Source: Rhodanobacteraceae bacterium (GTDB lineage Bacteria; Pseudomonadota; Gammaproteobacteria; Xanthomonadales; SZUA-5). From it: a stretch of DNA of 38,134 nucleotides. Each line of letters starts with the position of its first letter. Positions within the stretch are counted from its first letter, which is position 1. The notes beneath the pieces are model-generated. The model worked only from the letters and a program-made list of their open reading frames with translations, did no database searches and had not been told where the DNA came from. Where the stretch lies: the NCBI GenBank assembly GCA_016717705.1, contig JADKFD010000026.1, positions 1-38,134 of the forward strand. Direction: 5' to 3'. A program made the position numbers and the translations under genes. This document shows, one piece after another, positions 27,159 through 35,231 of the stretch.

Positions 27159-28250
27159 TTAGCCTGCCTCGCGCACGTCCCCGCGCCGCAGCAGCAGCCA
27201 AAACAACACGATGCCGGGCAGCGCCAGCAGCGTGGTCAACAGGTAGAACTGCACATAGCCGATGGCCTGGATCAGGGCGCCGGCCGAGGTGCCGGTGACC
27301 AGCCGCCCGATCACGCTGGCGCCGGCCGAGATCAGCGCGTACTGGGTGGCGGTGTAGCGCAGATCGCACAGCGCCGAAAAATACGCGACGACGGTGACAC
27401 CGCCGACGCCGCTGGCGAAGTTCTCGAAGCCGATCGCCCCGGCCATGCCCAGGTTCGAATGCCCGATCGCGGCCAGCCCGGCGAAACTCAGGTTGGACAC
27501 CGCCATCAGCACCAGACTGACCATCACCGAGCGCTGCACGCCCATGCGCGTGTACAGGACGCCGCCGACGAAAATGCCGATCAGGTAGGCCCAGAAGCCC
27601 ATGCCGACATCGTAGATGGCGATTTCCACCAGCGCGGTGACCATCGCCGGCAGCGCGAAGGCCGCGCACGCAGCGTAGGCCAGCGCCCAGCCACCACGCG
27701 CTGCCAGCATCAGCGCCAGAGCGCCTGCCGCCACCGAGCCGATGCGCCAGCCGTACTGCGACATGCCCGCGCCGACGCCAAGCTGGCGCGGCTCAAGCAA
27801 CTCGATCCGGTAGGCGTCGATGACGATGTCGAAAGTTGCGCCGGCGATGCCGACCAGGATCGCCGCGCGCACGGTGGCGATCAGATCGGCTTGCGGGTCG
27901 ACCAGTGCCAGATTGATGACCGCGGCTATCACCAGGGTGCCAGTGAACAGCAGCCAGGAAACGCGCTGGCCCAGCCCGCCGAGCAACGGCAGGCGCACGC
28001 CATCGACCACCCACGCCCACAGGAACTTCAGGTTGTAGACCAGAAAGGCCAGCGTGAACGCGGTGACGGTTTTCTTGTCGATGCCGTCCTGCGCCAGCCG
28101 CGTGGTCAAGGTGGCGCCGATCATCGCGTAGGGAAAACCCGAGGACATGCCCAGGAACAGCGCTGCCAGCGGAGCCGACTCGGTGTACGGGCGCACGCCC
28201 GCGGGCAGGTGGCGGCGCCAATCGGCGGCGATCGGGAGGTCTTCAGTCAT
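27159..28250 (-). CDS. ampG: AmpG-like muropeptide permease, short form
   Basis: This 363-residue major facilitator protein starts MTEDLPIAADWRRHLP. The N-terminal half has the AmpG hallmarks LFLGMSSGFPYAMIGATLTT, LVYNLKFLWAWVVDGVRLPLLG and FDIVIDAYRIELLEP. Family members import anhydro-muropeptides released during cell-wall turnover. Typical AmpG has 400-570 residues. Here the segment between ALPAMVTALVEIAI and FWAYLIGIFVGGVLYTRMG is short, so one or two central helices and the central loop seem to be missing with the frame kept. Transport activity may therefore differ. No beta-lactamase gene is adjacent. Confidence 0.8.
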   Translation of the reverse strand: MTEDLPIAADWRRHLPAGVRPYTESAPLAALFLGMSSGFPYAMIGATLTTRLAQDGIDKKTVTAFTLAFLVYNLKFLWAWVVDGVRLPLLGGLGQRVSWLLFTGTLVIAAVINLALVDPQADLIATVRAAILVGIAGATFDIVIDAYRIELLEPRQLGVGAGMSQYGWRIGSVAAGALALMLAARGGWALAYAACAAFALPAMVTALVEIAIYDVGMGFWAYLIGIFVGGVLYTRMGVQRSVMVSLVLMAVSNLSFAGLAAIGHSNLGMAGAIGFENFASGVGGVTVVAYFSALCDLRYTATQYALISAGASVIGRLVTGTSAGALIQAIGYVQFYLLTTLLALPGIVLFWLLLRRGDVREAG

Positions 28251-28396
28251 GCGCGAAGACTACGGCACACGACGCCCGCTCGATGCGCGAGCGGCGATTT
28301 TCGCCTAATCGTGCGTCAGTTCACGTCTGCCATGTGGACAGAAGCGCGGCGGCGCCGCAGCATTGCATCCCGACACTGACGACCGACCGGCGGCAC

Positions 28397-28666
28397 ATGC
28401 CCGATTACCTGGTCCGCGGCATCGATGAGAAGCTCGCCGTGCGCATCAAGGACTATGCGCGCGACCGCCAGGTCACGCTCAACGACGGCGTGCTTGAACT
28501 GATCAGTGCCGGCCTCGATTCGCGCGCTGCGCATGTCGCGCTGTCCGGCGGTCCGCGCGCCGCCGAGCGCGCCACCGACGTGCACACCATCGGCGGCAGC
28601 TGGAATTCGGATGAGGCCAGCGCCTTCGCCGATGCGCTGCGGGCGCTGGAAGGCTTGCCGCGTTGA
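28397..28666 (+). CDS. Ribbon-helix-helix family small protein
   Basis: This 89-residue protein starts at MPDYLVRGIDEKLAVRIK. The first 42 residues fit the ribbon-helix-helix pattern: a beta strand (DYLVRGID), helix one (EKLAVRIKDYARDRQ), turn, helix two (TLNDGVLELISAGL). It resembles FitA/Arc-type antitoxins or plasmid stability proteins. No toxin gene (PIN domain or other) is next to it, so it is either an orphan antitoxin or a small transcription factor. The C-terminal half is not recognised. Confidence 0.65.
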   Translation: MPDYLVRGIDEKLAVRIKDYARDRQVTLNDGVLELISAGLDSRAAHVALSGGPRAAERATDVHTIGGSWNSDEASAFADALRALEGLPR

Positions 28667-28793
28667 TCTGGAGTGCGCCGGCTTGCCGGCGCTCTGGTTG
28701 CTGTTGCTGTTGCTGTTCGCGGCCAACGCACGCGTGCTCAGCGGCGGGAGTCTGCGAGCATCCAAAGCGGTGGCAAGCCACCGCACTCCAGAT
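28666..28793. repeat. ATCTGGAGTGC inverted pair enclosing about 100 bp
   Basis: ATCTGGAGTGC at 28666-28676 and its exact complement at 28783-28793 bound the gap between the RHH gene and the end of cca. Each arm continues into its own small hairpin (GCCGGCTTGCCGGC; GGTGGCAAGCCACC). The single-copy version lies at 8751-8786. The interior has no coding character. Confidence 0.7.
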
Positions 28794-30038
28794 CACAGCG
28801 CCGCAATCGCGTTGATCCGCTCGCGGCGCAATTCCTCGCCCAGTGCCACCCCGCTCAGCCCGCGATCGAGCAAGGCGCGGGTACTCACCGACCTTGCTGC
28901 ATCCAGCGCCGCCAGCAAGCGCTGTTTCTGCGGGTAGGGGCGATCGGACAGGCCCAACCGGCCGCGGTGATCGGCCTCGCAGGCGAGCGCAAAGCGACGC
29001 ACGCGATCGGGCCGGCGCAGGCCATCGAGGCGTTCCAGCAGTTTCATCAGCGTGCTCGGCTTGAGCTCACCCAGCTTGTGCATGAGCAGATGGTGTTCAC
29101 ACACCACCACGGCCAGATCACGATGTTCTGCCGGTACGCGCAGGCGTGCGCTCAACTCGCGCACCGGTTCGATCCCACGATGCTCATGGGCCACATGCCG
29201 CGGCCATTCCGCCGCTGGTGTCAGCCCCTTGCCCAGATCGTGGACCAACGCGGCATAGGCGATCTGATCGTCACCGGGGGCGATCTTCGGACACTGATCG
29301 AGCACCATTTCCAAATGCACGCCGGTGTCCACCTCCGGATGAAACTCGGCGCGCTGCGGCACGCCGTAGAGGCGGTCGATCTCCGGGAACAGCCGCGCCA
29401 GCGCGCCGCACGCGCGCAGCGTCGACAGGAAGGCGCTGGGTTGCGCCTCCAGCAGCGCCCGGCGCAGTTCCTGCCAGACGCGCTCGGGCACCAGATGATC
29501 GATCTCGCCGTTGTCGACCATCGCGCGCATCAAGGCGACGGTTTCCGGCGCGACGCTGAAACCCAGCGCGGCAAAGCGCGCCATGAAGCGCGCCGCGCGC
29601 AGGATGCGCAGCGGATCCTCGGCAAAGGCCGGTGAGACATGGCGCAGCAGGCGACGCTCGAGGTCGCCGCGGCCATCGAATGGATCGATCAGATGGCCAT
29701 CGCCGTCCTGCGCGATGGCATTGATGGTGAAGTCACGCCGGCGCAGGTCGTCTTCCAGCGTCACCTCGGGCGCCGGTATGGAAGGTGAAGCCGGCATAAC
29801 CTTGACCGCTCTTGCGCTCGGTGCGCGCGAGCGCGTACTCCTGCTGCGTCTGCGGATGCAGGAACACCGGGAAATCGGCGCCGACCGGACGAAAGCCGGC
29901 AGCCAGCATGGCCTCTGGCGAGCTGCCGACGACCACGAAGTCCTGGTCGCTGCTCTCGCGGCCGAGCAGGCGATCGCGCACCGCGCCGCCGACCAGGTAG
30001 CTGCGCAGGCCTCGGGTATGGGGGTCGCTCAAAGTCAT
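28793..30038 (-). CDS. cca: CCA tRNA nucleotidyltransferase (frame change near 29775)
   Basis: The two halves together give a full-length bacterial Cca of about 413 residues. This enzyme repairs or adds the tRNA 3' CCA, and its HD domain gives phosphohydrolase activity. The first half, from MTLSDPHTRGLRSYLVGGAV, holds the nucleotidyltransferase core with DQDFVVVG (the metal Asp pair) and LARTERKSGQGYAGFTF. After FHT the coding pattern shifts frame and continues PEVTLEDDLRRRDFTINAIA, the neck and body, and the HD motif VHDLGKG. Removing one G from GGCGCC at the junction restores a continuous match. Since cca is normally important for growth, a sequencing indel is more likely than a pseudogene. 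Confidence 0.85.
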
Positions 30039-30050
30039 CCTCTCGCCCGC

Positions 30051-30056
30051 TACAAT
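30051..30056 (+). promoter_or_regulatory. Possible -10 box (TACAAT) for the DUF3034 operon
   Basis: TACAAT lies 29 bp before the DUF3034 start in the 46-bp divergent gap with cca. The -35 region is not convincing. Confidence 0.35.
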
Positions 30057-30084
30057 TGCCCATGAACTCTACGCGAGCAAGGCA

Positions 30085-30924
30085 ATGCGCGTTGGCTGGG
30101 CTTGGCTGTTGCTGTTGTCGTCGCTTGCGGCCGCCGCTGCCGACGGCCGCCTGCTCGGCAGCGGCGGTCTGTTGTCGGTCGAGGGCAGCGCTGGCGGCGG
30201 CCTGGTGCCGTGGGCGGTCATCGCCGGGCACAGCGGGCAAGGTCAATGGGACGCACTGGCCTCGGCCAGTGTGGTCGACAGCGGCGATTTCGATCTGCGC
30301 ACAGGCGCACTCGCGCTGGGCTGGAATAACCGGATGGAGCTGTCCTTCGCGCGCATGTCGTTGGGGCTGGATGCGCTGGTGCAGGCGAATCGCTTTCCGG
30401 ACAAGCGACTGGATACCGACGTGATCGGTGCCAAGCTGCGCCTCGGCGGTGACCTGGTCTACGGCCGCGCGCCGCAATTTGCCGCCGGATTGCAGTGGCG
30501 GCGCTCGCGCGATGCGGATCTGGCCAGTCTGGCCGGGGCTGACAATGATCGCGGTTACGACGTCTACCTCAGCGCCAGCAAGCTCTGGATCGACGGCATC
30601 GCCAGCCGGCGCACGCTGGCCAGCCTGACGCTGCGTTCGACCGACGCCAACCAGCTGGGACTGGCCGGATTCAGCGACCAGCGCTCGATCACGCTGGAAT
30701 CCAGCCTCGCCGTGTTCCTCGATCCGAACTGGCTGGTCGGCATCGAATATCGCGGCAAGCCCGATCGGCTGGCGTCGGCGCGCGAAGACGCCTGGTCGGA
30801 TGTGTTCCTGGCCTGGCTGCCGTCGCGCCATTGGCATCTCGCACTGGGCTACGCCGACCTCGGTTCGATCGGCGGCTTTCCGGGCCAGCGCGGCTACTAT
30901 CTGAGTGTGCAGGGTTCGCCATGA
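30085..30924 (+). CDS. DUF3034 family outer-membrane-like protein
   Basis: This 279-residue protein starts at MRVGWAWLLLLSSLAAAAADG, a signal peptide. The mature part begins RLLGSGGLLSVEGSAGGGLV followed by PWAVIAGH, the DUF3034 signature as I know it. It then runs through alternating polar/hydrophobic strands (ALALGWNNRMELSFAR, DVIGAKLRLGGDLVYG, HWHLALGYADLGSIGGF) consistent with a beta-barrel. It ends in a Tyr-Leu-Ser-Val strand. The truncated globin gene overlaps its stop by four bases, so the two are co-translated. The function of DUF3034 is unknown; an outer-membrane location is inferred. Confidence 0.82.
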   Translation: MRVGWAWLLLLSSLAAAAADGRLLGSGGLLSVEGSAGGGLVPWAVIAGHSGQGQWDALASASVVDSGDFDLRTGALALGWNNRMELSFARMSLGLDALVQANRFPDKRLDTDVIGAKLRLGGDLVYGRAPQFAAGLQWRRSRDADLASLAGADNDRGYDVYLSASKLWIDGIASRRTLASLTLRSTDANQLGLAGFSDQRSITLESSLAVFLDPNWLVGIEYRGKPDRLASAREDAWSDVFLAWLPSRHWHLALGYADLGSIGGFPGQRGYYLSVQGSP

Positions 30925-31346
30925 GCATCAGAATCGGGCTGCTGCTGGCTGCTGCTGGCGGCTGCCTGGGCGCCTGTGCCACGCTGCCGCAGGCCTCGCT
31001 GCATCAACAACTGGGCGGCGCCGACGGCATTGCACGTCTGGTCGCCGCAACCATCGTAGAAGTTCACGGCGACCCGCGCATCAGCGAGCTCTTCGCCGAA
31101 ACCGACGATGCCTACTTCCGCGCGCGGCTCGAAGAGTTCATCTGCCAGATTGCCGACGGCGATTGCGACTACGCCGGTCTGCCGATGCCCGACGCGCATA
31201 GCGGGATGGATATCAGCGAGCGCGAATTCAACTATTTCGTCGAAGACTTCGAGCGTGCGATGAACACCAGCCGATTGCCGCTGGCGGTGCAGAACCGTCT
31301 GCTGGCGCGGCTGGCGCGGCTGCGCGACGAGATCATCAGACAATAG
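30921..31346 (+). CDS. Group 1 truncated haemoglobin, predicted lipoprotein
   Basis: This 141-residue protein has an N-terminal lipoprotein signal with lipobox LGAC (Cys19), so it should be anchored on the periplasmic side of a membrane. The globin part starts LHQQLGGADGIARLV and includes FAETDDAYFRARLEEFICQI. The proximal His lies in MPDAHSGMDISEREFNYF, as in trHbN proteins. A Cys pair (ICQIADGDCDY) could form a disulphide, fitting an oxidising location. It is translationally coupled to DUF3034. Haem-based O2 or NO handling outside the cytosol is inferred. Confidence 0.88.
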   Translation: MSIRIGLLLAAAGGCLGACATLPQASLHQQLGGADGIARLVAATIVEVHGDPRISELFAETDDAYFRARLEEFICQIADGDCDYAGLPMPDAHSGMDISEREFNYFVEDFERAMNTSRLPLAVQNRLLARLARLRDEIIRQ

Positions 31347-31479
31347 CGGGCTTGACCGGAACCACGGTTGTCCCTGCCGGTGAGCTTGTTCGCGCATCGA
31401 AATGTGGGACCGGATTATCGCGGAGTCAATCGGCTCCAGACAACAATGACGCCGGCCTGTTGCGGCGGAGGGGTTGCCC

Positions 31480-32559
31480 TCAGCCGATCTCGTCGGCCAG
31501 CCGCAGAAAGGCGTCGATGACATGTTGCCCGGTCTGGCCAGGAGCGGGCCCGCCGGGGAACAGCTCGCGCATGCGTCGACTCTGCCACTGCACCTTGGGC
31601 TCGTTGTTGCGCTTGCTGCCGCCGAACACCTCCAGACCGAGCGGCGACACGAAGCGGTGCAACTCGAAGAAATAGCGCTCCTGGCCGTGGGTCAGGAAAT
31701 CGAACACCGGCTGCGCCGATTCGGTGGCGTCGATGGCACGTCCGGCGCGCTGTTCGCGCTCCTGCACCAGGCGCACCGCGCTGCCAGCCAGCGAGGTGAA
31801 CGGCTCGCCGACATTGGCGGTATCCAGATCCGCCGCGATCAGCATCAAGCGCGCGCGCCGGGCGAGGCCCGCATCGAGTCCTTCCGGCGATCGGCCGGCG
31901 GTCATTTCGGCGACCAGCTTCGGCGCGAGCGAGCCTCCCGATGAGGCCACTTCGGCGGTATTGAAGGGATTGGGTGCCGATGGCCGGGCGTCGAAGGTCG
32001 ATCCGGCGATCATCAGCCCGAGACAAACGTAGAACTCGCGGTCAACATGGCGCGAAAACCCGACGTGATCGAGCAGGCGAAAAGCTTCGGCGATGCTGGC
32101 GCGCTCATTGGCGCCGATGTCGCGCCAGAAATCGGCGGCTTCGCGCTGGCGCAGATCGTGGCAGGTGGCGAACAAGGCCAGCAGCAGCCAATCTTGCGCC
32201 TCGAGGGCAGCCCAGCCCAGCTGCAGACGTACCCGAGCCAGCCGGCCGTTGAGCAGCTCCAGCGCGTGCTGCTCGTTGTGATACTCGTGCAGATCGTTGC
32301 CCCAGCTGCCATGGCGTGTCGCCATGCGCACAAAGCTCAGCGCGAGCGCATCCTGGACGCGCTTGAGCAGTGCCTGATGCTCCGCTCCGAAACGACCGAG
32401 GTAGGCCTGGCCGACCTCCTGCATGACCGCAAACAGATCCTGACGACGCTCGCGCAGCAAGTTGGCTGCCTGGGCGACATCGCGTATGCGCAGCTCGCTG
32501 GCATCGGCGGGAAACTGCCGATCCAGATCGAACAACGCGCAAGCAACATCGACTGGCAT
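31480..32559 (-). CDS. HD-like metal-binding protein of unknown function
   Basis: This 359-residue protein starts at MPVDVACALFDLDRQFPADA. After a helical N-terminus the motifs EYHNEQHALELL (about 92-103), ATCHDLRQREAADFWRD (about 131-147) and LIAADLDTANVG (about 250-262) give the His ... His-Asp ... Asp series of an HD-type phosphohydrolase. The spacing is unlike the common relA/spoT or cyclic-di-GMP families. The C-terminal part is FELHRFVSPLGLEVFGG. No signal peptide is seen. It follows radC on the same strand after a G/C-rich gap. I do not recognise a named family. Confidence 0.65.
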   Translation of the reverse strand: MPVDVACALFDLDRQFPADASELRIRDVAQAANLLRERRQDLFAVMQEVGQAYLGRFGAEHQALLKRVQDALALSFVRMATRHGSWGNDLHEYHNEQHALELLNGRLARVRLQLGWAALEAQDWLLLALFATCHDLRQREAADFWRDIGANERASIAEAFRLLDHVGFSRHVDREFYVCLGLMIAGSTFDARPSAPNPFNTAEVASSGGSLAPKLVAEMTAGRSPEGLDAGLARRARLMLIAADLDTANVGEPFTSLAGSAVRLVQEREQRAGRAIDATESAQPVFDFLTHGQERYFFELHRFVSPLGLEVFGGSKRNNEPKVQWQSRRMRELFPGGPAPGQTGQHVIDAFLRLADEIG

Positions 32560-32666
32560 GCTTGGTCCACTGGCGTCGAGCGGTGACGATCGTCTGAGTA
32601 TACGAGAGCCCGCGGGCAGCCGGGACGCGCTGGCGCGCAAGGGCGGCTGGCGCGGCTGCGCAGGGC

Positions 32667-32688
32667 GGGGGGGGGGCCCCGGGCCCCC
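32667..32688. other. Homopolymer G run and G/C palindrome
   Basis: Ten consecutive G (32667-32676) run into GGGGGCCCCGGGCCCCC, a perfect palindrome, 17 bases before the radC stop. It could terminate the radC transcript or be error-prone in sequencing. No other feature is seen in 32587-32704. Confidence 0.5.
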
Positions 32689-32704
32689 GCCCGGCGCGCC
32701 GGCC

Positions 32705-33391
32705 TCACAACCACCCACGCTCGGCGAAGGACACGCTGCTGGCGTCGCCAACCACCACGTGGTCGAGCAGGCGGATCTCGACCAGCGCCAGCGCCTGGCG
32801 CAGGCGCTCGGTCAATTCGCGATCGGCGGCGCTCGGCTCGGCAACACCGGACGGGTGGTTATGGGCCACCACCAGCGCGGCGGCGCCAAGCTTGAGGGCG
32901 CGTTTGACCACTTCGCCGACGTACACGGCGGCGCCGGTCAGGCTGCCGTGAAACAGGTCCTGGATGCAGATCACCTGATGTCGCGCGTCGAGGAACAGCG
33001 CCACGAAGACCTCGCTTTCGGCATCGCGCAGGCGCGCACGCAGCGCCCGCTGGACGTCGCCGGGCGCGGCAATCGCGGCGCCGCGACGCAGTGCGCCGGC
33101 CTGCGCGCGTCGGCCGATCTCGGCCGCGGCCTGCAAAGTGGCCCACTTGGCGGCACCGATGCCGAGGCCCGCGGGCAACTCGCTGCGTGCACGGCCAAGG
33201 GTGCCGCGCAAATCCCCGCAATCGGCCAGAAGTTCGCGGGCGACATCCACGGCGCTGCGACCGCGGGTGCCGGTCACCAGCAGCAGCGCCAGCAGTTCGG
33301 CGTCGCTCAGGCGCGCCGCACCCAGTTCGAGCAGGCGCTCGCGCGGCCGTTCATGGTCCGGCCAGTCGTGGATCGGGCGATGCGGAATCAT
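32705..33391 (-). CDS. radC: RadC/MPN-domain protein
   Basis: This 228-residue protein starts at MIPHRPIHDWPDHERPRERLL. The N-terminal helix-hairpin-helix part contains LLELGAARLSDAELLALLL and GLGIGAAKWATLQAA. The C-terminal JAB1/MPN domain has the zinc motif AHNHPSGVAEPSAAD, with an upstream Glu in EVFVALFLDARHQV. The family was once linked to DNA repair, but its biochemical role is uncertain. It is divergent from coaBC-dut, with about 125 bp between starts, a neighbourhood seen in many gammaproteobacteria. Confidence 0.94.
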   Translation of the reverse strand: MIPHRPIHDWPDHERPRERLLELGAARLSDAELLALLLVTGTRGRSAVDVARELLADCGDLRGTLGRARSELPAGLGIGAAKWATLQAAAEIGRRAQAGALRRGAAIAAPGDVQRALRARLRDAESEVFVALFLDARHQVICIQDLFHGSLTGAAVYVGEVVKRALKLGAAALVVAHNHPSGVAEPSAADRELTERLRQALALVEIRLLDHVVVGDASSVSFAERGWL

Positions 33392-33516
33392 TCGGCGAGC
33401 TCTCGACGGAAACATCGGCGTGGCGCAGCATCGCGCCGTCGATCTCCACTGGCAGCGGCGTTTTTCCCAATTTCCGGTAGTCTCCGGCTGAAACTTCTGT
33501 AGGAAATTTCCGACGC

Positions 33517-35184
33517 GTGTCCGATCTGTCCTCGATGCGATTGCTGCTCGGCGTCGGCGCCGGTATTGCCGCCTACAAGTGCGCCGATCTGGTTCGACGT
33601 GCGCGCGAGCGCGGCGCCGAGGTCCAGGTGGTAGCCACCGAGTCGGCGCTGCATTTTGTCGGCGTGGCGACCTTTCAGGCGCTGTCCGGTCGACCGGTTC
33701 GCAGCAGTCTGTGGGATGAGGCCGCCGAATCGGCCATGGGGCACATCGAACTGGCGCGCTGGGCGACCCATATTCTGGTCGCCCCGGCCACCGCCGATCT
33801 GATCGCGCGCCTGCGCGGCGGCAACGCCGACGATCTGTTGACCACCGTGTGCCTGGCCAGCGCCGCACCGCTGGCCATCGCGCCGGCCATGAATGCGCAG
33901 ATGTGGGCGCATCCGGCGCTGCAGGACAATCTCGCCTGCCTGATGCAGCGCGGTGTGCGCGTCCTGGGTCCGGCGCATGGCAGCCAGGCCTGCGGCGACG
34001 TCGGTGCCGGCAGGATGCTGGAACCGCTGGAACTGCTCGACGCGCTGGCCGTACCGGTCAGCACACGGCTCAGCGGACGTCGCGTCGTGGTGAGTGCCGG
34101 CCCGACCTATGAAGACCTCGATCCGGTGCGTTTCCTCGGCAATCGCAGCTCCGGCAAGATGGGCTTTGCGATCGCCGCCGCGGCGAACGCCGCAGGCGCG
34201 CAGGTCGAGCTGATCGCGGGCCCGGTGCACCTGGCGACGCCGCCAGGCTGTCGGCGCATCAATGTGCGCAGTGCGCTGCAGATGCGCGAGGCGGTACTGG
34301 CTGCCGCCGCCGGCGCCGACATCTACATTGGCGCCGCTGCCGTCGCCGACTATCGCCCGGCCAGCACCGCCGAACACAAGATCAAGAAGAGCGGCGAGTC
34401 GATCGCGCTGCAGCTGGTGCGCAATCCCGACATCATTGCCGAGCTCGGTGCCGGCGCCCGCCCGCGCCTGCTGGTCGGCTTCGCCGCCGAGACCTGCGAT
34501 GTGATCAGCTACGCCCAGGCCAAGTTGGTGGCCAAGGGGCTCGATCTGATCGTCGCCAACCGGGTTGGGCCGGATGCAGCCTTTGACCGCGAGGACAACG
34601 CGCTGACGGTGATTTCGGCCGATTCGGTGATCGAGCTGGGCAGCGGCAGCAAGCGCCAGCTGGCGGCGCGGCTGATCGAACTGATCGCCGCACCTGCCTG
34701 GCGCGGGCGCCGGCTGAGCAACCGTCATCCGCTCGATCTGGAGGTCAAGATCCTCGATCCGCGGTTGGGCTCGATCTGGCCGCTGCCCGACTACGCGACG
34801 CCGGGCTCGGCCGGGCTGGACCTGCGCGCCTGCATCGATGCACCGCTGGAACTGCATCCGGGGGTCAGCCAGCTGCTGTCGACCGGCATGGCCATCCATG
34901 TCGCTGATCCCGGCATTGCAGCGCTGGTCCTGCCGCGTTCTGGACTGGGCGCGCGGCACGGGATCGTGCTCGGCAATCTGGTGGGATTGATCGATTCCGA
35001 CTATCAGGGGCCGCTGATGGTTTCCTGCTGGAACCGATCCGATACGCGCTTTACTATTGCGCCGGGCGATCGCATCGCGCAGTTGATCCTGGTACCGATT
35101 TTGCACGCCAGGCTTCGGGTGGTGGATGGATTCGAGGCAAGCGAGCGCGGTGCCGGAGGATTCGGGCACAGCGGCCGAAGTTAG
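33517..35184 (+). CDS. coaBC-dut: CoaBC-Dut fusion: phosphopantothenoylcysteine decarboxylase/synthetase and dUTPase
   Basis: This single 555-codon frame uses a GTG start (AGGAA 11 bases upstream). Residues 1-180 are the FMN decarboxylase CoaC: GHIELARWA (His76), PAMNAQMW (Asn126), ACGDVGAGRM (Cys159). Residues 185-395 are the CTP-dependent synthetase CoaB: SAGPTYEDLDPVRFLGNRSS, AAVADYRP, HKIKKSG, NPDIIAELG. After a linker of about 15 residues (WRGRRLSNRHPLDL) a full dUTPase follows (407-555) with all five motifs: AGLDLRA, PRSGLGARHG, GLIDSDYQG, GDRIAQLIL, GAGGFGHSG. No ATG, GTG or TTG near the junction could start a separate dut. The chain would join two coenzyme A steps and dUTP removal. 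Confidence 0.93.
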   Translation: MSDLSSMRLLLGVGAGIAAYKCADLVRRARERGAEVQVVATESALHFVGVATFQALSGRPVRSSLWDEAAESAMGHIELARWATHILVAPATADLIARLRGGNADDLLTTVCLASAAPLAIAPAMNAQMWAHPALQDNLACLMQRGVRVLGPAHGSQACGDVGAGRMLEPLELLDALAVPVSTRLSGRRVVVSAGPTYEDLDPVRFLGNRSSGKMGFAIAAAANAAGAQVELIAGPVHLATPPGCRRINVRSALQMREAVLAAAAGADIYIGAAAVADYRPASTAEHKIKKSGESIALQLVRNPDIIAELGAGARPRLLVGFAAETCDVISYAQAKLVAKGLDLIVANRVGPDAAFDREDNALTVISADSVIELGSGSKRQLAARLIELIAAPAWRGRRLSNRHPLDLEVKILDPRLGSIWPLPDYATPGSAGLDLRACIDAPLELHPGVSQLLSTGMAIHVADPGIAALVLPRSGLGARHGIVLGNLVGLIDSDYQGPLMVSCWNRSDTRFTIAPGDRIAQLILVPILHARLRVVDGFEASERGAGGFGHSGRS

Positions 35185-35231
35185 GCAGGACTGAAATCAC
35201 GCTCCCCCGCGAGAAATGCGGGTGGGAAGGA

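Noticed and set aside
26673..28379. Plus-strand open frame of 568 codons across the ampG region
   Set aside because: It crosses a REP element and runs antisense to a clear permease; the composition is Gln/Arg/His-rich shadow sequence.
28397..28666. Toxin-antitoxin pair around the RHH protein
   Set aside because: Only the antitoxin-like gene is present. Neighbours are ampG and cca, and the short gap to cca is a repeat, not a toxin gene.
34680..34750. Programmed frameshift or separate start between coaBC and dut
   Set aside because: The frame is continuous with conserved residues on both sides, and there is no slippery sequence or start codon; an in-frame fusion is simpler.
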